Shown here piece after piece: positions 38,607 through 46,948 of a stretch of 64,000 bases of DNA (position 1 is the first letter of the stretch; each line of letters opens with the position of its first letter). The notes below the pieces were generated by a model. The model was not told the origin of the DNA. It did no database searches and saw only the letters and a program-made list of their open reading frames with translations. This stretch comes from Thermococcus cleftensis (lineage in GTDB: Archaea > Methanobacteriota_B > Thermococci > Thermococcales > Thermococcaceae), in NCBI RefSeq assembly GCF_000265525.1, contig NC_018015.1:1886314-1950313 (forward strand). Direction: 5' to 3'. A program made the position numbers and the translations under genes.

Positions 38607-40058
38607 ATGGGAAGGGCCCTGATGGTGCTCGGAACCTCGTCTGGAGCTGGCAAGTCGCTCCTCGTCACGGCCCTTTGCAGGATTTTTTCGAACCTCGGCT
38701 ACGACGTCGTTCCCTTCAAGAGCCAGAACATGAGCCTGAACTCCGCACCGAGCATAGAGGGCGGCGAGATAAGCAGGGCGCAGTACCTACAGGCGATAGC
38801 CTGCCGGAAGAGGCCGTTGGTAAAGTTCAATCCTATCCTCCTCAAGCCCGAGGGCAACATGAGGAGCCAGGTCGTCTTCATGGGGAAGCCAATAGGTAGC
38901 GTTTCGGCCAGAGATTACATGCTCTCCCGGAAGGAGGAACTCTTCAGGAAGGCGATGGAAGTTCTAGACGGGCTCAAGGAGGAGCACGACCTGGTGATAA
39001 TCGAGGGCGCAGGCAGTCCGGTCGAGATAAACCTGAGGGACTACGACATAGCCAACACCCGCGTCATGCTCCACGCAAGGGCCAAAGGGATCCTCGTTAC
39101 GGATATAGACAGGGGCGGGAGCTTCGCGAGCATAGTGGGCACGATGGAGCTTTTGAATGAACGCGAAAGGGAAGCGATAATCGGCTTCGTCTTCAACAAG
39201 TTCCGCGGGGACGCTTCCCTCCTCCGGCCTGGCTTTGAGTACCTGGAGAGGCGCTATGGGAAGCCTACCCTCGGCGTTATCCCCTACGTCGAGCATCGCC
39301 TACCGGAAGAGGACTCCCTGGCGGAGTTCCCGAAGGTGAAGGGCGAGCTTCACATTCAGATAATCAAGCTCCCCCACATAAGCAACTTCACGGACTTTGA
39401 ACCCCTCCACTGGGCCAACGGCGTTGATTACGTCACCAAAGCAGAAAAAATCAAGGGCGACGTTATCATAATCCCCGGGAGCAAGAACACTGTCGAGGAT
39501 TTGCTCTGGCTCCGTGAAAACGGCTTTGAAGATGCTATACTGGAGGCTCACCGCGAAGGCTCTTTCGTCGTCGGAATCTGCGGCGGCTTCCAGATGCTGG
39601 GCGAGAAGATAGCAGACACCGTCGAGTCGAAGCGCGGAACGGTCAGGGGCATCGGCCTTCTACCGGCCAAGACAGTCTTCGAGAAGGTCAAGAGGACGAA
39701 CCACCTGAGGGCAGAAGTTCTATGGGGGCCGGCCAAGGGACTGGCGGTTGAGGGCTACGAGATACGCTTCGGCAGGAGCACCTCTGCGAGGCCCTTCTCG
39801 GTGATAACGGCAGTAAACGGGGTGAAAACCTTTGAGCCTGAGGGAGCCGTAGGTAATAGGGCCTTCGGCACCTACCTGCACGGCATCTTCCACAACTTCG
39901 CCTTCACCGAGCGGTTCCTCAACTCCCTCCGGGCGGAGAGGGGTCTCGAACCGGTTTCCATCGAAGGCTGGAGCATAGAAGAGGAGATAGAGAGGTTCGC
40001 AAGGGTCGTTGAGAGACACCTCGACGTGGAGAGGATTTTAAGGGAGCTGGGGGTTTAG
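38607..40058 (+). CDS. cobQ: cobyric acid synthase
   Basis: A 483-residue amidotransferase. The N-terminal dethiobiotin-synthase-like half has [17 protein letters not shown] (P-loop), [12 protein letters not shown] and [21 protein letters not shown]; the C-terminal glutaminase half has [13 protein letters not shown] (nucleophile Cys) and GTYLHGIF (His). CobQ amidates four carboxyls of cobyrinate a,c-diamide. In a salvage cluster its role is less obvious, but it may complete partially amidated corrinoids. ATG 38607 is preceded by GGTGGGAGA. Confidence 0.94.
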   Translation: MGRALMVLGTSSGAGKSLLVTALCRIFSNLGYDVVPFKSQNMSLNSAPSIEGGEISRAQYLQAIACRKRPLVKFNPILLKPEGNMRSQVVFMGKPIGSVSARDYMLSRKEELFRKAMEVLDGLKEEHDLVIIEGAGSPVEINLRDYDIANTRVMLHARAKGILVTDIDRGGSFASIVGTMELLNEREREAIIGFVFNKFRGDASLLRPGFEYLERRYGKPTLGVIPYVEHRLPEEDSLAEFPKVKGELHIQIIKLPHISNFTDFEPLHWANGVDYVTKAEKIKGDVIIIPGSKNTVEDLLWLRENGFEDAILEAHREGSFVVGICGGFQMLGEKIADTVESKRGTVRGIGLLPAKTVFEKVKRTNHLRAEVLWGPAKGLAVEGYEIRFGRSTSARPFSVITAVNGVKTFEPEGAVGNRAFGTYLHGIFHNFAFTERFLNSLRAERGLEPVSIEGWSIEEEIERFARVVERHLDVERILRELGV

Positions 40059-40273
40059 AAATAATCCTCGGGGCCCTCAAGCTCCTTGGGAGGGTGTCTC
40101 TTCTTCCACCACCCCTTAACCGCTCCGACAACGAGCAGGATTACTATCAGCGGGACCAGGACCACCAGGAACGCGGCCGCGAAGAGGAGAAGGCCCAGTA
40201 TGATTATCACGCCGATTATTGCAAGGGCAATGAACATCAAGAAACCGCCGATGGACGACCCTGAGCCTTCCAT
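40055..40273 (-). CDS. small two-span membrane protein
   Basis: A 72-residue protein: [20 protein letters not shown], then [20 protein letters not shown] and a basic [11 protein letters not shown] tail. Two long hydrophobic segments separated by a short turn define a membrane hairpin. It lies 1 nt after cobY in the same direction and overlaps the cobQ stop by 4 nt. Function unknown; it is probably co-expressed with cobY. Confidence 0.72.
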   Translation of the reverse strand: MEGSGSSIGGFLMFIALAIIGVIIILGLLLFAAAFLVVLVPLIVILLVVGAVKGWWKKRHPPKELEGPEDYF

Positions 40274-40849
40274 TCAACCACCTCCATGAAGTTCGCGGAA
40301 GGCCTTAAATGGTTTTTCCACCAGCCTCGCTATCCTCCCGGCGAGCTTTAACTCCCCTGGAGTGTTCACGTTGAGAGCCAATAGCGGGTTGCTCAGCTCG
40401 AAGAACTTTTCTCCCTCGGTTCCAACGGCGTTGAGGCCGATTACTGCGTAGCCCCTGTAGGTGAGGGGGTGCAGATCCTTTGGCACCCTATCAAGTGGGA
40501 GAACGCCCGTTAAACTCGTCCTCCCGTCGAAGGCCTCCCCTATGGCCATCACATCGCTCGCCTTCAGGAAGGGCAAATCAGCGGAGACGCTTAGGAAGGG
40601 CCCGAACTCGCGGAGGAGGAAAAGGGTGTCCTCCACGTAGCCCCTGCCTGGCGTTTCAACGATGGGAATCCCCTCGCGGAGGCAGAGCTCCCTCGTCTTC
40701 GGCGCGTTTCTGGAGACGGCAACGAGCACTTCCCCGACTTTTTCCGCCTCCCCGTAAACGCGCAGGAGCATCGGCCTGCCCCCGACCTTCAGGACGGGCT
40801 TCTCCCGGCCCATTCTGCTCGACCGCCCGCCGGCCATGATGATTATCAT
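40274..40849 (-). CDS. cobY: adenosylcobinamide-phosphate guanylyltransferase CobY
   Basis: A 191-residue nucleotidyltransferase of the MobA/GlmU fold: MIIIMAGGRSSRMGREKPVLKVGG, EVLVAVSRNAPKT, FLSVSADLPFLK and ALNVNTPGELKLAG. CobY is the archaeal non-kinase counterpart of bacterial CobU and makes adenosylcobinamide-GDP for CobS. Its context among cobS, cbiB, cobD and cbiZ supports the call over MobA. Confidence 0.92.
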   Translation of the reverse strand: MIIIMAGGRSSRMGREKPVLKVGGRPMLLRVYGEAEKVGEVLVAVSRNAPKTRELCLREGIPIVETPGRGYVEDTLFLLREFGPFLSVSADLPFLKASDVMAIGEAFDGRTSLTGVLPLDRVPKDLHPLTYRGYAVIGLNAVGTEGEKFFELSNPLLALNVNTPGELKLAGRIARLVEKPFKAFRELHGGG

Positions 40850-40900
40850 GGAAGGGAATAGTGGGCAACGGTTAAAAGGCCTTCCGTCCGGTTAATACCT

Positions 40901-42001
40901 ATGCGGTCTGTCGGCGTGATGTTCCTCTCGCTCCTCATAGTTTTGGCATCTGCCTGTCTCTCAAACGCTCCAGCCGGGGAGAAAACCGGGACGACTTCGG
41001 TCCCTTCCCCCCATACACCTGAGACGACACCTTCTTCCCCTCCAGCTCTATCGAACGCAACCTCTCCCAAAATAGCTCAGCAAAACGTAACATCAACGAC
41101 CCAGACCACTCCAAAACGTGAAAACTCAAGCCAAATCCAACATAAGAGAACACTGAACCTCTCCTCGGTGAGGAGCTGGGCCTACTGGCTGCAGAACGCC
41201 AGCCCGGAGGTTATAGCGAAGAGCGGCTTCGACTTAATCGTCATGGACTACTCAAGGGACGGGGACGATGAGACAGCCTACACGCGGGAGGAAATAGCCG
41301 AGATTAAGAGGGCCGGGGTAATTCCCATAGCCTACATCAGCATCGGCGAAGCTGAGGACTACCGCTTCTACTGGAACGAAAGCTGGAAGACGGAGCCACC
41401 GGATTGGCTCGGCCCCGAAAATCCAGAGTGGCCCGGGGATTACGCCGTTAAGTACTGGAATGACGGCTGGAAGAGGATAGTCCTTGAGTACCTCGACAGA
41501 ATCATCGCTCAGGGCTTTAGGGGGGTTTATCTCGACAAGGTTGACGAGTACTGGTTCTGGGCTGAGAACGGCTACGACGAGAACTGGACTGTGGGGCAGA
41601 TGATCGAGTTCATACTCCAGATAGCCAACTATGCCCGCTCTAAGGCGGGTGAGGATTTCATTGTAATCCCTCAGAACGGGGAGTGGCTCCTCAACTACGA
41701 CAACGGGAGCCTTGTGAAGGCCGTCTCCGGCTGGGCGAGTGAAGATGTCTTCTACGACGGCCTCAAACCGAGCCCTTGGACGGACGAGAAGGTTCCCCTC
41801 CTGGACAGGGTTGTTAAGGCGGGAAAGGTTGTTCTGGTCGTGGACTACGTAGATGATGGGACAAGGAGCGGGGAAGACCTCGCGAGAATCCTTGACTTCA
41901 TTGAAAAGGCCAGGGAGAGGGGATACGTACCCTACGCGGCACTCGAAGACAGGGAGCTGGACGAGCTTAATGTGATTCCAGGGGTTCAGCCGCCGAGGTA
42001 A
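40901..42001 (+). CDS. exported GH114-like (TM1410-type) lipoprotein
   Basis: A 366-residue exported protein. Signal peptide [20 protein letters not shown] ends in a lipobox-like SAC, followed by a Ser/Thr/Pro-rich linker (about residues 25-85). The folded part is a TIM barrel of the endo-alpha-1,4-polygalactosaminidase/TM1410 family: [79 protein letters not shown] and [12 protein letters not shown]. Substrate is uncertain. It is divergent from cobY and its stop overlaps cobS by 16 nt. Its place inside the corrinoid cluster may be accidental. Confidence 0.82.
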   Translation: MRSVGVMFLSLLIVLASACLSNAPAGEKTGTTSVPSPHTPETTPSSPPALSNATSPKIAQQNVTSTTQTTPKRENSSQIQHKRTLNLSSVRSWAYWLQNASPEVIAKSGFDLIVMDYSRDGDDETAYTREEIAEIKRAGVIPIAYISIGEAEDYRFYWNESWKTEPPDWLGPENPEWPGDYAVKYWNDGWKRIVLEYLDRIIAQGFRGVYLDKVDEYWFWAENGYDENWTVGQMIEFILQIANYARSKAGEDFIVIPQNGEWLLNYDNGSLVKAVSGWASEDVFYDGLKPSPWTDEKVPLLDRVVKAGKVVLVVDYVDDGTRSGEDLARILDFIEKARERGYVPYAALEDRELDELNVIPGVQPPR

Positions 42002-42687
42002 GCCCACAGGAATGCCATAACCAAAAGCGTCCCGGTCCTCGTTATCTCCGCCACTGCCCCTATGCAGTCTCCGTTAAGGCCGCCGAAGTTCTCCAGGGAA
42101 ACGTGGACGACATAAAACCCCGCCAGAAGACCGAGGAGAGATGCAAGCGCGAAGGGTTCGATCAGGACAAAGGGAACCAGCAGGAGGAGGTAGAGGGCCG
42201 TTCCGATGGCCATCTGTTTTAGGTTCACACCCTCCATGAAGTATGCCCCCAAACCGGAGCCGAGGGGTTTTCTCGTTGCCAGTGCGAGGAGCATGGCGAA
42301 CTTGGAGTTGAGTTCGGCCAGAAAGAGCGCGTAGAAGGGAACGAGCGGGAGCGAGTAAACCTGAAGGAGCAGAACTATGACCACCGCGAAGAGGCCCGCT
42401 ATGCCTGTGTTTAGGTCCTTCATTGCCTTTATTTTCTTCTCGCGATCGCCCTTCACCATTATCCCATCGGCCCAGTCGGCGAGGCCGTCAAGGTGCAGGA
42501 GGCCGATTGTTAAGTATAGAGTTAGGAGTGCAAGAACGTTGGCGAGGGGGAGTCCGAGGTAAAGAACAGCCGTCGGGAGGGCTGAAGTAATGGGGGCAAT
42601 AAGGGGAAGTGCCCACAGCTCTTTCCGAACCTTCTCGAAGTCCCCCCTAACGGGCAGTCGGGTGAAGAAGGGCAGGAGGTTTCTCAT
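41986..42687 (-). CDS. cobS: adenosylcobinamide-GDP ribazoletransferase
   Basis: A 233-residue membrane enzyme: [42 protein letters not shown] (the conserved metal-binding D-rich motif), several hydrophobic spans, and a C-terminal [17 protein letters not shown]. CobS joins adenosylcobinamide-GDP to alpha-ribazole (or its phosphate) to make adenosylcobalamin (phosphate). Overlaps cobZ by 4 nt (ATGA-type), so the two are coupled. Confidence 0.95.
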   Translation of the reverse strand: MRNLLPFFTRLPVRGDFEKVRKELWALPLIAPITSALPTAVLYLGLPLANVLALLTLYLTIGLLHLDGLADWADGIMVKGDREKKIKAMKDLNTGIAGLFAVVIVLLLQVYSLPLVPFYALFLAELNSKFAMLLALATRKPLGSGLGAYFMEGVNLKQMAIGTALYLLLLVPFVLIEPFALASLLGLLAGFYVVHVSLENFGGLNGDCIGAVAEITRTGTLLVMAFLWAYLGG

Positions 42688-43100
42688 TGTCGCTCCCTCT
42701 CGAAAAGCCTCGTCATACAGCCAGCTATGAAGCCGCCAACCGCGTCGTCGAGGAACGGTGGGAGCTCCGCCAAAATCCCCGGTTTCCGCGTATCGTAGTA
42801 GAAGAAGTTGAAGAGCGCCATCTTGCCGCCTATCAGCTCGGCAATGCTTATCCCTATCAGCTCGTCGGCAACTAAGTTCACCGGATCGCCATCAACCTCG
42901 AAGTTCTCCTCAAGGAGGAGCGCGGCCGTGAGCAGAGCCTGGACGTTGATGTCGTCGAGGTATCTCAGCATGAGCTCTTTGAGTTCCTCGCGGACTTTCT
43001 CCCTCTCCTCACCGATGTAGAGTTCCATGGCAGTTTCCAGCATGGCGTTGAGGGTTATACCCCGCTCGTTCAGCCTCCGGATAAGCCCGGTCCCTTCCAT
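42684..43100 (-). CDS. cobZ: alpha-ribazole-phosphate phosphatase CobZ (PgpA-like)
   Basis: A 138-residue protein with the PgpA/CobZ pattern: [89 protein letters not shown]. Archaeal CobZ removes the 5' phosphate of alpha-ribazole phosphate or cobalamin phosphate, the last step; the archaeal form replaces bacterial CobC. Starts at ATG 43100 and is coupled to cobS; the zinc-ribbon gene's stop is 3 nt upstream. Confidence 0.88.
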   Translation of the reverse strand: MEGTGLIRRLNERGITLNAMLETAMELYIGEEREKVREELKELMLRYLDDINVQALLTAALLLEENFEVDGDPVNLVADELIGISIAELIGGKMALFNFFYYDTRKPGILAELPPFLDDAVGGFIAGCMTRLFERERQ

Positions 43101-43102
43101 CT

Positions 43103-43354
43103 TCAACCTTCTCCCGGCCCGGCGTTGCCCGTCATCTTTTCAAACTCTTCCTTCAGGATTTGTGCGTCCTCCTTCTTTATGTAGTGGAGGACAACGCCAC
43201 AGTCTAGGCATATCCACACACCTGCATCGATCCCGGGCGATTTCCAGCTCTGGAGCCCGCTCTTCCACGGGGGCACCACCGAGCTCTTCAGGGTCTCTCC
43301 CTTGGCCTTTATCATCGTTCCCCCGCACAGGGGGCATTTCCTTGTCTCGACCAT
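43103..43354 (-). CDS. small zinc-ribbon protein
   Basis: An 83-residue protein from ATG 43354 (GGTGGTTACC before it): CPLCGGTMIKAKGETLKSSV...VPPWKSGLQSW...VWICLDCGVVLHYIKKED. Two CxxC pairs make a zinc ribbon. No enzyme motif. It precedes cobZ by 3 nt and could be an accessory or nucleic-acid-binding protein. It is divergent from the glycosylase-like gene. Confidence 0.78.
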   Translation of the reverse strand: MVETRKCPLCGGTMIKAKGETLKSSVVPPWKSGLQSWKSPGIDAGVWICLDCGVVLHYIKKEDAQILKEEFEKMTGNAGPGEG

Positions 43355-43397
43355 GGTAACCACCAAACCTATAAACTCCCTGGACTTTTTATCCATT

Positions 43398-44144
43398 ATG
43401 CTGCTGAGGTTTGAAGAGCTAAGAAAAGTCGGCGACGTTTACATAAACCCCCGGAACTTCAGGGTTGAACCCCTCTTTATCCGGGACTGGAGGGACCTTC
43501 TGGGCCTCGATGAGGGGACTTACGGCCCCTACGCCCGGACGATTTACAACCCCGGAGAGCGCTTTCTCGCTGTGGACAGAAAAGATGAAAAGCTCGCGGG
43601 GGAGCTTGAGGCCCTTTACCGGGAGCTTCTCCGTCGGCCCCTGCGGTTCTGCCGCGAGGAGTACTACCGCTACCAGCTTGAGGTGGGCGAGTTTGATGGC
43701 CTGCCATTCGCCAACGGCTGGCCCGGCTCGGGAGTGGTGCTCGTGGGGGAGGCGCCGGGAAGGAAAGGCTGCGGAAAGACGGGGATATGCTTCTACCGCG
43801 ACGCCTCCGGAATGTTGCTCAGGAAGACGCTCTTCCAGCTCGGCGTCAACCCTGACTTCGTCTACATCACCAACGTCCTCAAGTGCAACCCGCCGGAGAA
43901 CAGGTTGAGGGGCTTCGGTGAGGGTGAACTTGGTCTTCTCCAGCGGGAGCTTGAGATCCTGAAGCCAGAGGCCATCTTTGCCATCGGCAGAACGGCGGAG
44001 AAGGCCCTGAAAAGGCTCGGCTATGAGGCCATCTACCTCCGGCACCCCGCCTGGTACGTGCGCAGGGGCGTGAGGGAACCGGGGGAGGAGATGCTGGAGG
44101 AGTACTCAGTGATAAAGGAGGCCTTCGGGGAATGGAGGTTCTGA
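43398..44144 (+). CDS. uracil-DNA-glycosylase-superfamily protein
   Basis: A 248-residue protein. [34 protein letters not shown] is the catalytic GEAPG motif of family 4/5 glycosylases; [14 protein letters not shown] and [32 protein letters not shown] complete the fold. It has several Cys ([23 protein letters not shown]), compatible with an iron-sulfur cluster, but the N-terminal CxxC of classic family 4 is not evident. So either a divergent DNA glycosylase or a related enzyme. CCTATAAAC lies about 25 nt before ATG 43398. It overlaps cbiB by 13 nt. Confidence 0.8.
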   Translation: MLLRFEELRKVGDVYINPRNFRVEPLFIRDWRDLLGLDEGTYGPYARTIYNPGERFLAVDRKDEKLAGELEALYRELLRRPLRFCREEYYRYQLEVGEFDGLPFANGWPGSGVVLVGEAPGRKGCGKTGICFYRDASGMLLRKTLFQLGVNPDFVYITNVLKCNPPENRLRGFGEGELGLLQRELEILKPEAIFAIGRTAEKALKRLGYEAIYLRHPAWYVRRGVREPGEEMLEEYSVIKEAFGEWRF

Positions 44145-45016
44145 CGGTTTTTCTACTCGCCCTCCTCTGGGACCTGCTCATTGGAGAGCCGCCGGCGTTG
44201 GTCCACCCGGTTGTGTGGTTCGGTAAGCTGGCGGAGTTTTTTGACGAACGCTGGGGGCGAAAAGGTCCTCTTCCTGACTTCTTAGCCGGAACGCTGACAG
44301 CTCTGGTCGTTCTTCTCTTTGCCATTGCCCTCTCACTCCTACCGTTCTACCTTCCCTTCCCTCTCAACTATGCTTTGGCCGTTTACCTCCTCAAGAGCTC
44401 CTTCGCGATAAGGAGCCTCCACGAGCACGTTTCGAGGGCGGTAACCGATGACATCAAGGAAAAGAGGAAAGCCGTCTCGATGATAGTCAGCAGGAACACT
44501 GAGACCCTCGACGAGGCGCATCTCAACTCGGCAGCGATAGAGAGCCTCGCCGAGAACTTTAACGACTCAGTTATAGCTCCCCTCTTCTACTTCCTCCTCT
44601 TCGGCCTTCCAGGGGCGCTGGTTTACCGCGCCGCTAATACTCTCGACGCGATGCTGGGTTACAGAAACGAGCGCTACGAGTTCTTCGGCAAGTTCCCGGC
44701 GAGGCTCGACGACCTCCTCAACTTCGTCCCGGCCCGCTTAACCGTTCTCCTCTACCTCCCGCTCGGCGGACGGAGGGTTTTGAAGTATTACCGCCTCGCT
44801 CGCTTCAAGCTCAACTCTGACAAGCCGATTGCGGCCATGTCAGCGGTTCTTGGGGTCATGCTCGAAAAGCCCGGCTTCTACCGCTTTCCCGGAAGGGGGC
44901 CGAGGGACGAGGACATAAGGCGCGCCCTGAGGGTTTACTGGCTGGTTGTTGCCGAATGGGTGATTATCGTCGCTCTATTCCTTGCAACGGAGGTGTTCCC
45001 ATGCTTGAGCCCGTGA
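44132..45016 (+). CDS. cbiB: adenosylcobinamide-phosphate synthase
   Basis: A 294-residue membrane enzyme with the CbiB hallmarks: [65 protein letters not shown] and [31 protein letters not shown]. CbiB attaches (R)-1-amino-2-propanol phosphate to adenosylcobyric acid. It overlaps the glycosylase-like gene at its 5' end and cobD at its 3' end, so these are one transcript. Confidence 0.95.
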   Translation: MEVLTVFLLALLWDLLIGEPPALVHPVVWFGKLAEFFDERWGRKGPLPDFLAGTLTALVVLLFAIALSLLPFYLPFPLNYALAVYLLKSSFAIRSLHEHVSRAVTDDIKEKRKAVSMIVSRNTETLDEAHLNSAAIESLAENFNDSVIAPLFYFLLFGLPGALVYRAANTLDAMLGYRNERYEFFGKFPARLDDLLNFVPARLTVLLYLPLGGRRVLKYYRLARFKLNSDKPIAAMSAVLGVMLEKPGFYRFPGRGPRDEDIRRALRVYWLVVAEWVIIVALFLATEVFPCLSP

Positions 45017-45969
45017 AGTTCTCAACTTACCACGGCGGGAGCAGGGAAGATGGCTACCTCGACTTCTCGGCCTCGCTGAACCCTTATCTGCCCGAGTGGC
45101 TCGACGAGATGTTCCAGAGGGCAAAGGAGATAAGCACCCGCTACTCCTACTACGAGAGGCTTGAGGAGGAATTGGGAGAGCTCCTCGGGGAGCCCCTGAC
45201 GGTAACGGCTGGGATTACCGAAGCACTCTACCTCCTCGGAACGCTCGCGCTCCGCGGGAGGAAGGTGGTGATCCCGCGCCACACCTACGGCGAGTACGAG
45301 CGCGTTGCCAGAATCTTTGGGGCTGAGGTTGTAAAGGGTCCGAACGAGCCGGATAAGCTTGCGGAGCTGGTCGAGAGAAACTCCGTGGTGTTTTTCTGCA
45401 ACCCGAACAACCCGGACGGGAGATTCTACCGCGTTAAAGAGCTGAGACCCCTCTTCTATGCAGTTGAGGACAGAAAAGCCCTCCTAATCCTTGACGAGGC
45501 CTTCATAGACTTCGTGGAGAGGCCGGAGAGTCCGGAGGGGGAAAACATTGTAAAGCTCAGAACCTTCACCAAGAGCTACGGCCTGCCCGGGATAAGGGTT
45601 GGCTACGTTCTCGGCTTCAGCGAGGCATTTAGGAGCGTCAGAATGCCCTGGAGCATAGGCTCAACAGGAGTTGCTTTCCTTGAGTTCCTGCTCAAGGACG
45701 GCTTCGAGCATTTAAGGAGGACGATGCCCCTAATCTGGCGGGAAAAGGAGAGGCTGGAGAAGGAGCTCAGGGTTAAAAGTGACGCTAACTTCTTCATCAA
45801 GCGCGTTGGAAATGCAAGGGAATTCGTTGAGGCCCTCAAGAGGCACGGAATCCTTGTGAGGAGCTGTGAGAGCTTCGGTCTGCCGGAATACGTCCGCTTT
45901 TCGGTTAGGAAGCCGGAGGAGAACGGGAGGCTGATTGAGGCATTCAGGGAGCTGGGAGAAGAGTTTTAA
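45001..45969 (+). CDS. cobD: threonine-phosphate decarboxylase-like PLP enzyme
   Basis: A 322-residue fold-type-I PLP enzyme: [24 protein letters not shown] (the CobD-type N-terminus), [43 protein letters not shown], and the PLP lysine in [19 protein letters not shown]. CobD makes aminopropanol phosphate for CbiB; a HisC-type role is the alternative, but context and N-terminus favour CobD. ATG 45001 follows GGAGGTGTTCCC; a longer frame upstream lies within cbiB. Confidence 0.88.
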   Translation: MLEPVKFSTYHGGSREDGYLDFSASLNPYLPEWLDEMFQRAKEISTRYSYYERLEEELGELLGEPLTVTAGITEALYLLGTLALRGRKVVIPRHTYGEYERVARIFGAEVVKGPNEPDKLAELVERNSVVFFCNPNNPDGRFYRVKELRPLFYAVEDRKALLILDEAFIDFVERPESPEGENIVKLRTFTKSYGLPGIRVGYVLGFSEAFRSVRMPWSIGSTGVAFLEFLLKDGFEHLRRTMPLIWREKERLEKELRVKSDANFFIKRVGNAREFVEALKRHGILVRSCESFGLPEYVRFSVRKPEENGRLIEAFRELGEEF

Positions 45970-46000
45970 ATCTGAAGGGACATTCATTTTTGGTGATGGC

Positions 46001-46747
46001 ATGCACGAGCTCTACACGGCCCTTGCCGAGTACTACGACGCGATCTACCTGAGAAGGGCCGAGCGCGTTGGGAAGGAGATTGACTTCGTGGAGGAGCTCT
46101 TCCGGAACGAAGCCGAACGAGAAGTAACGCGGGTTCTCGACCTTGCCTGCGGAACCGGAATCCCAACGCTCGAACTGGCGAGGCGCGATTACGAGGTGGT
46201 CGGCCTCGACCTCCATGAGGAGATGCTTGCCGTTGCGAGAAGAAAGGCCGAACGGGAAGGGCTTAGCGTCGAGTTCATTCAGGGAAACGCGCTTGAGATA
46301 GACTTCGAGGAGGAGTTCGACGCCGTGACGATGTTTTTCTCCAGCATTATGTATTTCGACGATTCTGCAATTCAACAATTATTTAATTCTGTAAGACGGG
46401 CGCTGAAACCTGGGGGCGTTTTCATCGCCGACTTCCCGTGCTGGTACTACGGCGGAAGGGACGGTCCGATAGTGTGGGACGAGCGGAAGGGAGATGAGCG
46501 GTTAATCATAACCGACTGGCGCGAGGTCGAGCCAGCCTTCCAGAAGCTCCGCTTCAAGAGGCTCGTGCAGATAATAAAGCCCGACGGGAGCGTTAGGGCC
46601 TTCATGGTGGACGATGAACTGAACATCTACACTCCGAGGGAGCTGAGGCTTTTGGCTGGGGGGCACTTCAGGAAGGTCAAAATCTACGGAGACCTCCGCG
46701 AGCTAAGGCCCAACGACAGGAGGTACTGGCTGGTGGCGGTGAAGTAA
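46001..46747 (+). CDS. SAM-dependent methyltransferase
   Basis: A 248-residue class I methyltransferase: LAEYYDAIYLRRAERVGKEI, motif I VLDLACGTGIPTLELARRDY, the acidic VVGLDLHEEMLAVARRK, VEFIQGNALEIDFEEEFDAVTMFFSS and LKPGGVFIADFPCWYYGG. Substrate unknown. It follows cobD but has its own GTTTTAAAT box; ATG 46001 has GGTGA 4 nt before it. Confidence 0.85.
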   Translation: MHELYTALAEYYDAIYLRRAERVGKEIDFVEELFRNEAEREVTRVLDLACGTGIPTLELARRDYEVVGLDLHEEMLAVARRKAEREGLSVEFIQGNALEIDFEEEFDAVTMFFSSIMYFDDSAIQQLFNSVRRALKPGGVFIADFPCWYYGGRDGPIVWDERKGDERLIITDWREVEPAFQKLRFKRLVQIIKPDGSVRAFMVDDELNIYTPRELRLLAGGHFRKVKIYGDLRELRPNDRRYWLVAVK

Positions 46748-46754
46748 CCCCAAA

Positions 46755-46763
46755 CTTTTTAAA
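46755..46763 (+). promoter_or_regulatory. TATA box of ncRNA at 46785
   Basis: CTTTTTAAA at 46755-46763, preceded by an A-rich BRE-like CCAAA, stands about 25 nt before the first base pair of the ncRNA terminal stem. The spacing fits the archaeal TATA-to-start distance. No start codon with a ribosome site lies between this box and the next promoter at about 46889. Confidence 0.65.
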
Positions 46764-46784
46764 CCTCGGGCTCATTTCTATACC

Positions 46785-46879
46785 CCGGTGGTGCCTATCG
46801 TCCACCGTAAGACTGATTTCAACCTTTGAATCCCATGCGTTCCGCGCTTCTTGGTTAGCCTTCACTCCGGCACCACCGG
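46785..46879 (+). ncRNA. structured ncRNA closed by an 11-bp stem, identity unknown
   Basis: The ends form a perfect 11-bp stem, CCGGTGGTGCC (46785-46795) with GGCACCACCGG (46869-46879). Inside lie smaller hairpins: GTC-loop-GAC near 46800-46813, GATT(T)CAA-CCT-TTGAATC near 46814-46831 and GCG-TTC-CGC near 46838-46846. It has its own promoter and ends before the valS promoter. No long ORF fits. It is not a tRNA (no T-arm or anticodon arm), not box C/D and has no ACA box. It may be related to the hgcC family of hyperthermophile RNAs found by GC-content screens; not verified. Confidence 0.6.
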
Positions 46880-46948
46880 CGTTGCTAAGATTTTTAAGCC
46901 GCCCTTCTGAGGGTAACCCATCTTCAAAAATCCAGAAAGGTGATGTCT

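Noticed and set aside
46785..46879. tRNA gene or intron-containing tRNA
   Set aside because: Neither strand has a T-arm with TTC in place or a cloverleaf; the stem of 11 bp is too long for an acceptor.
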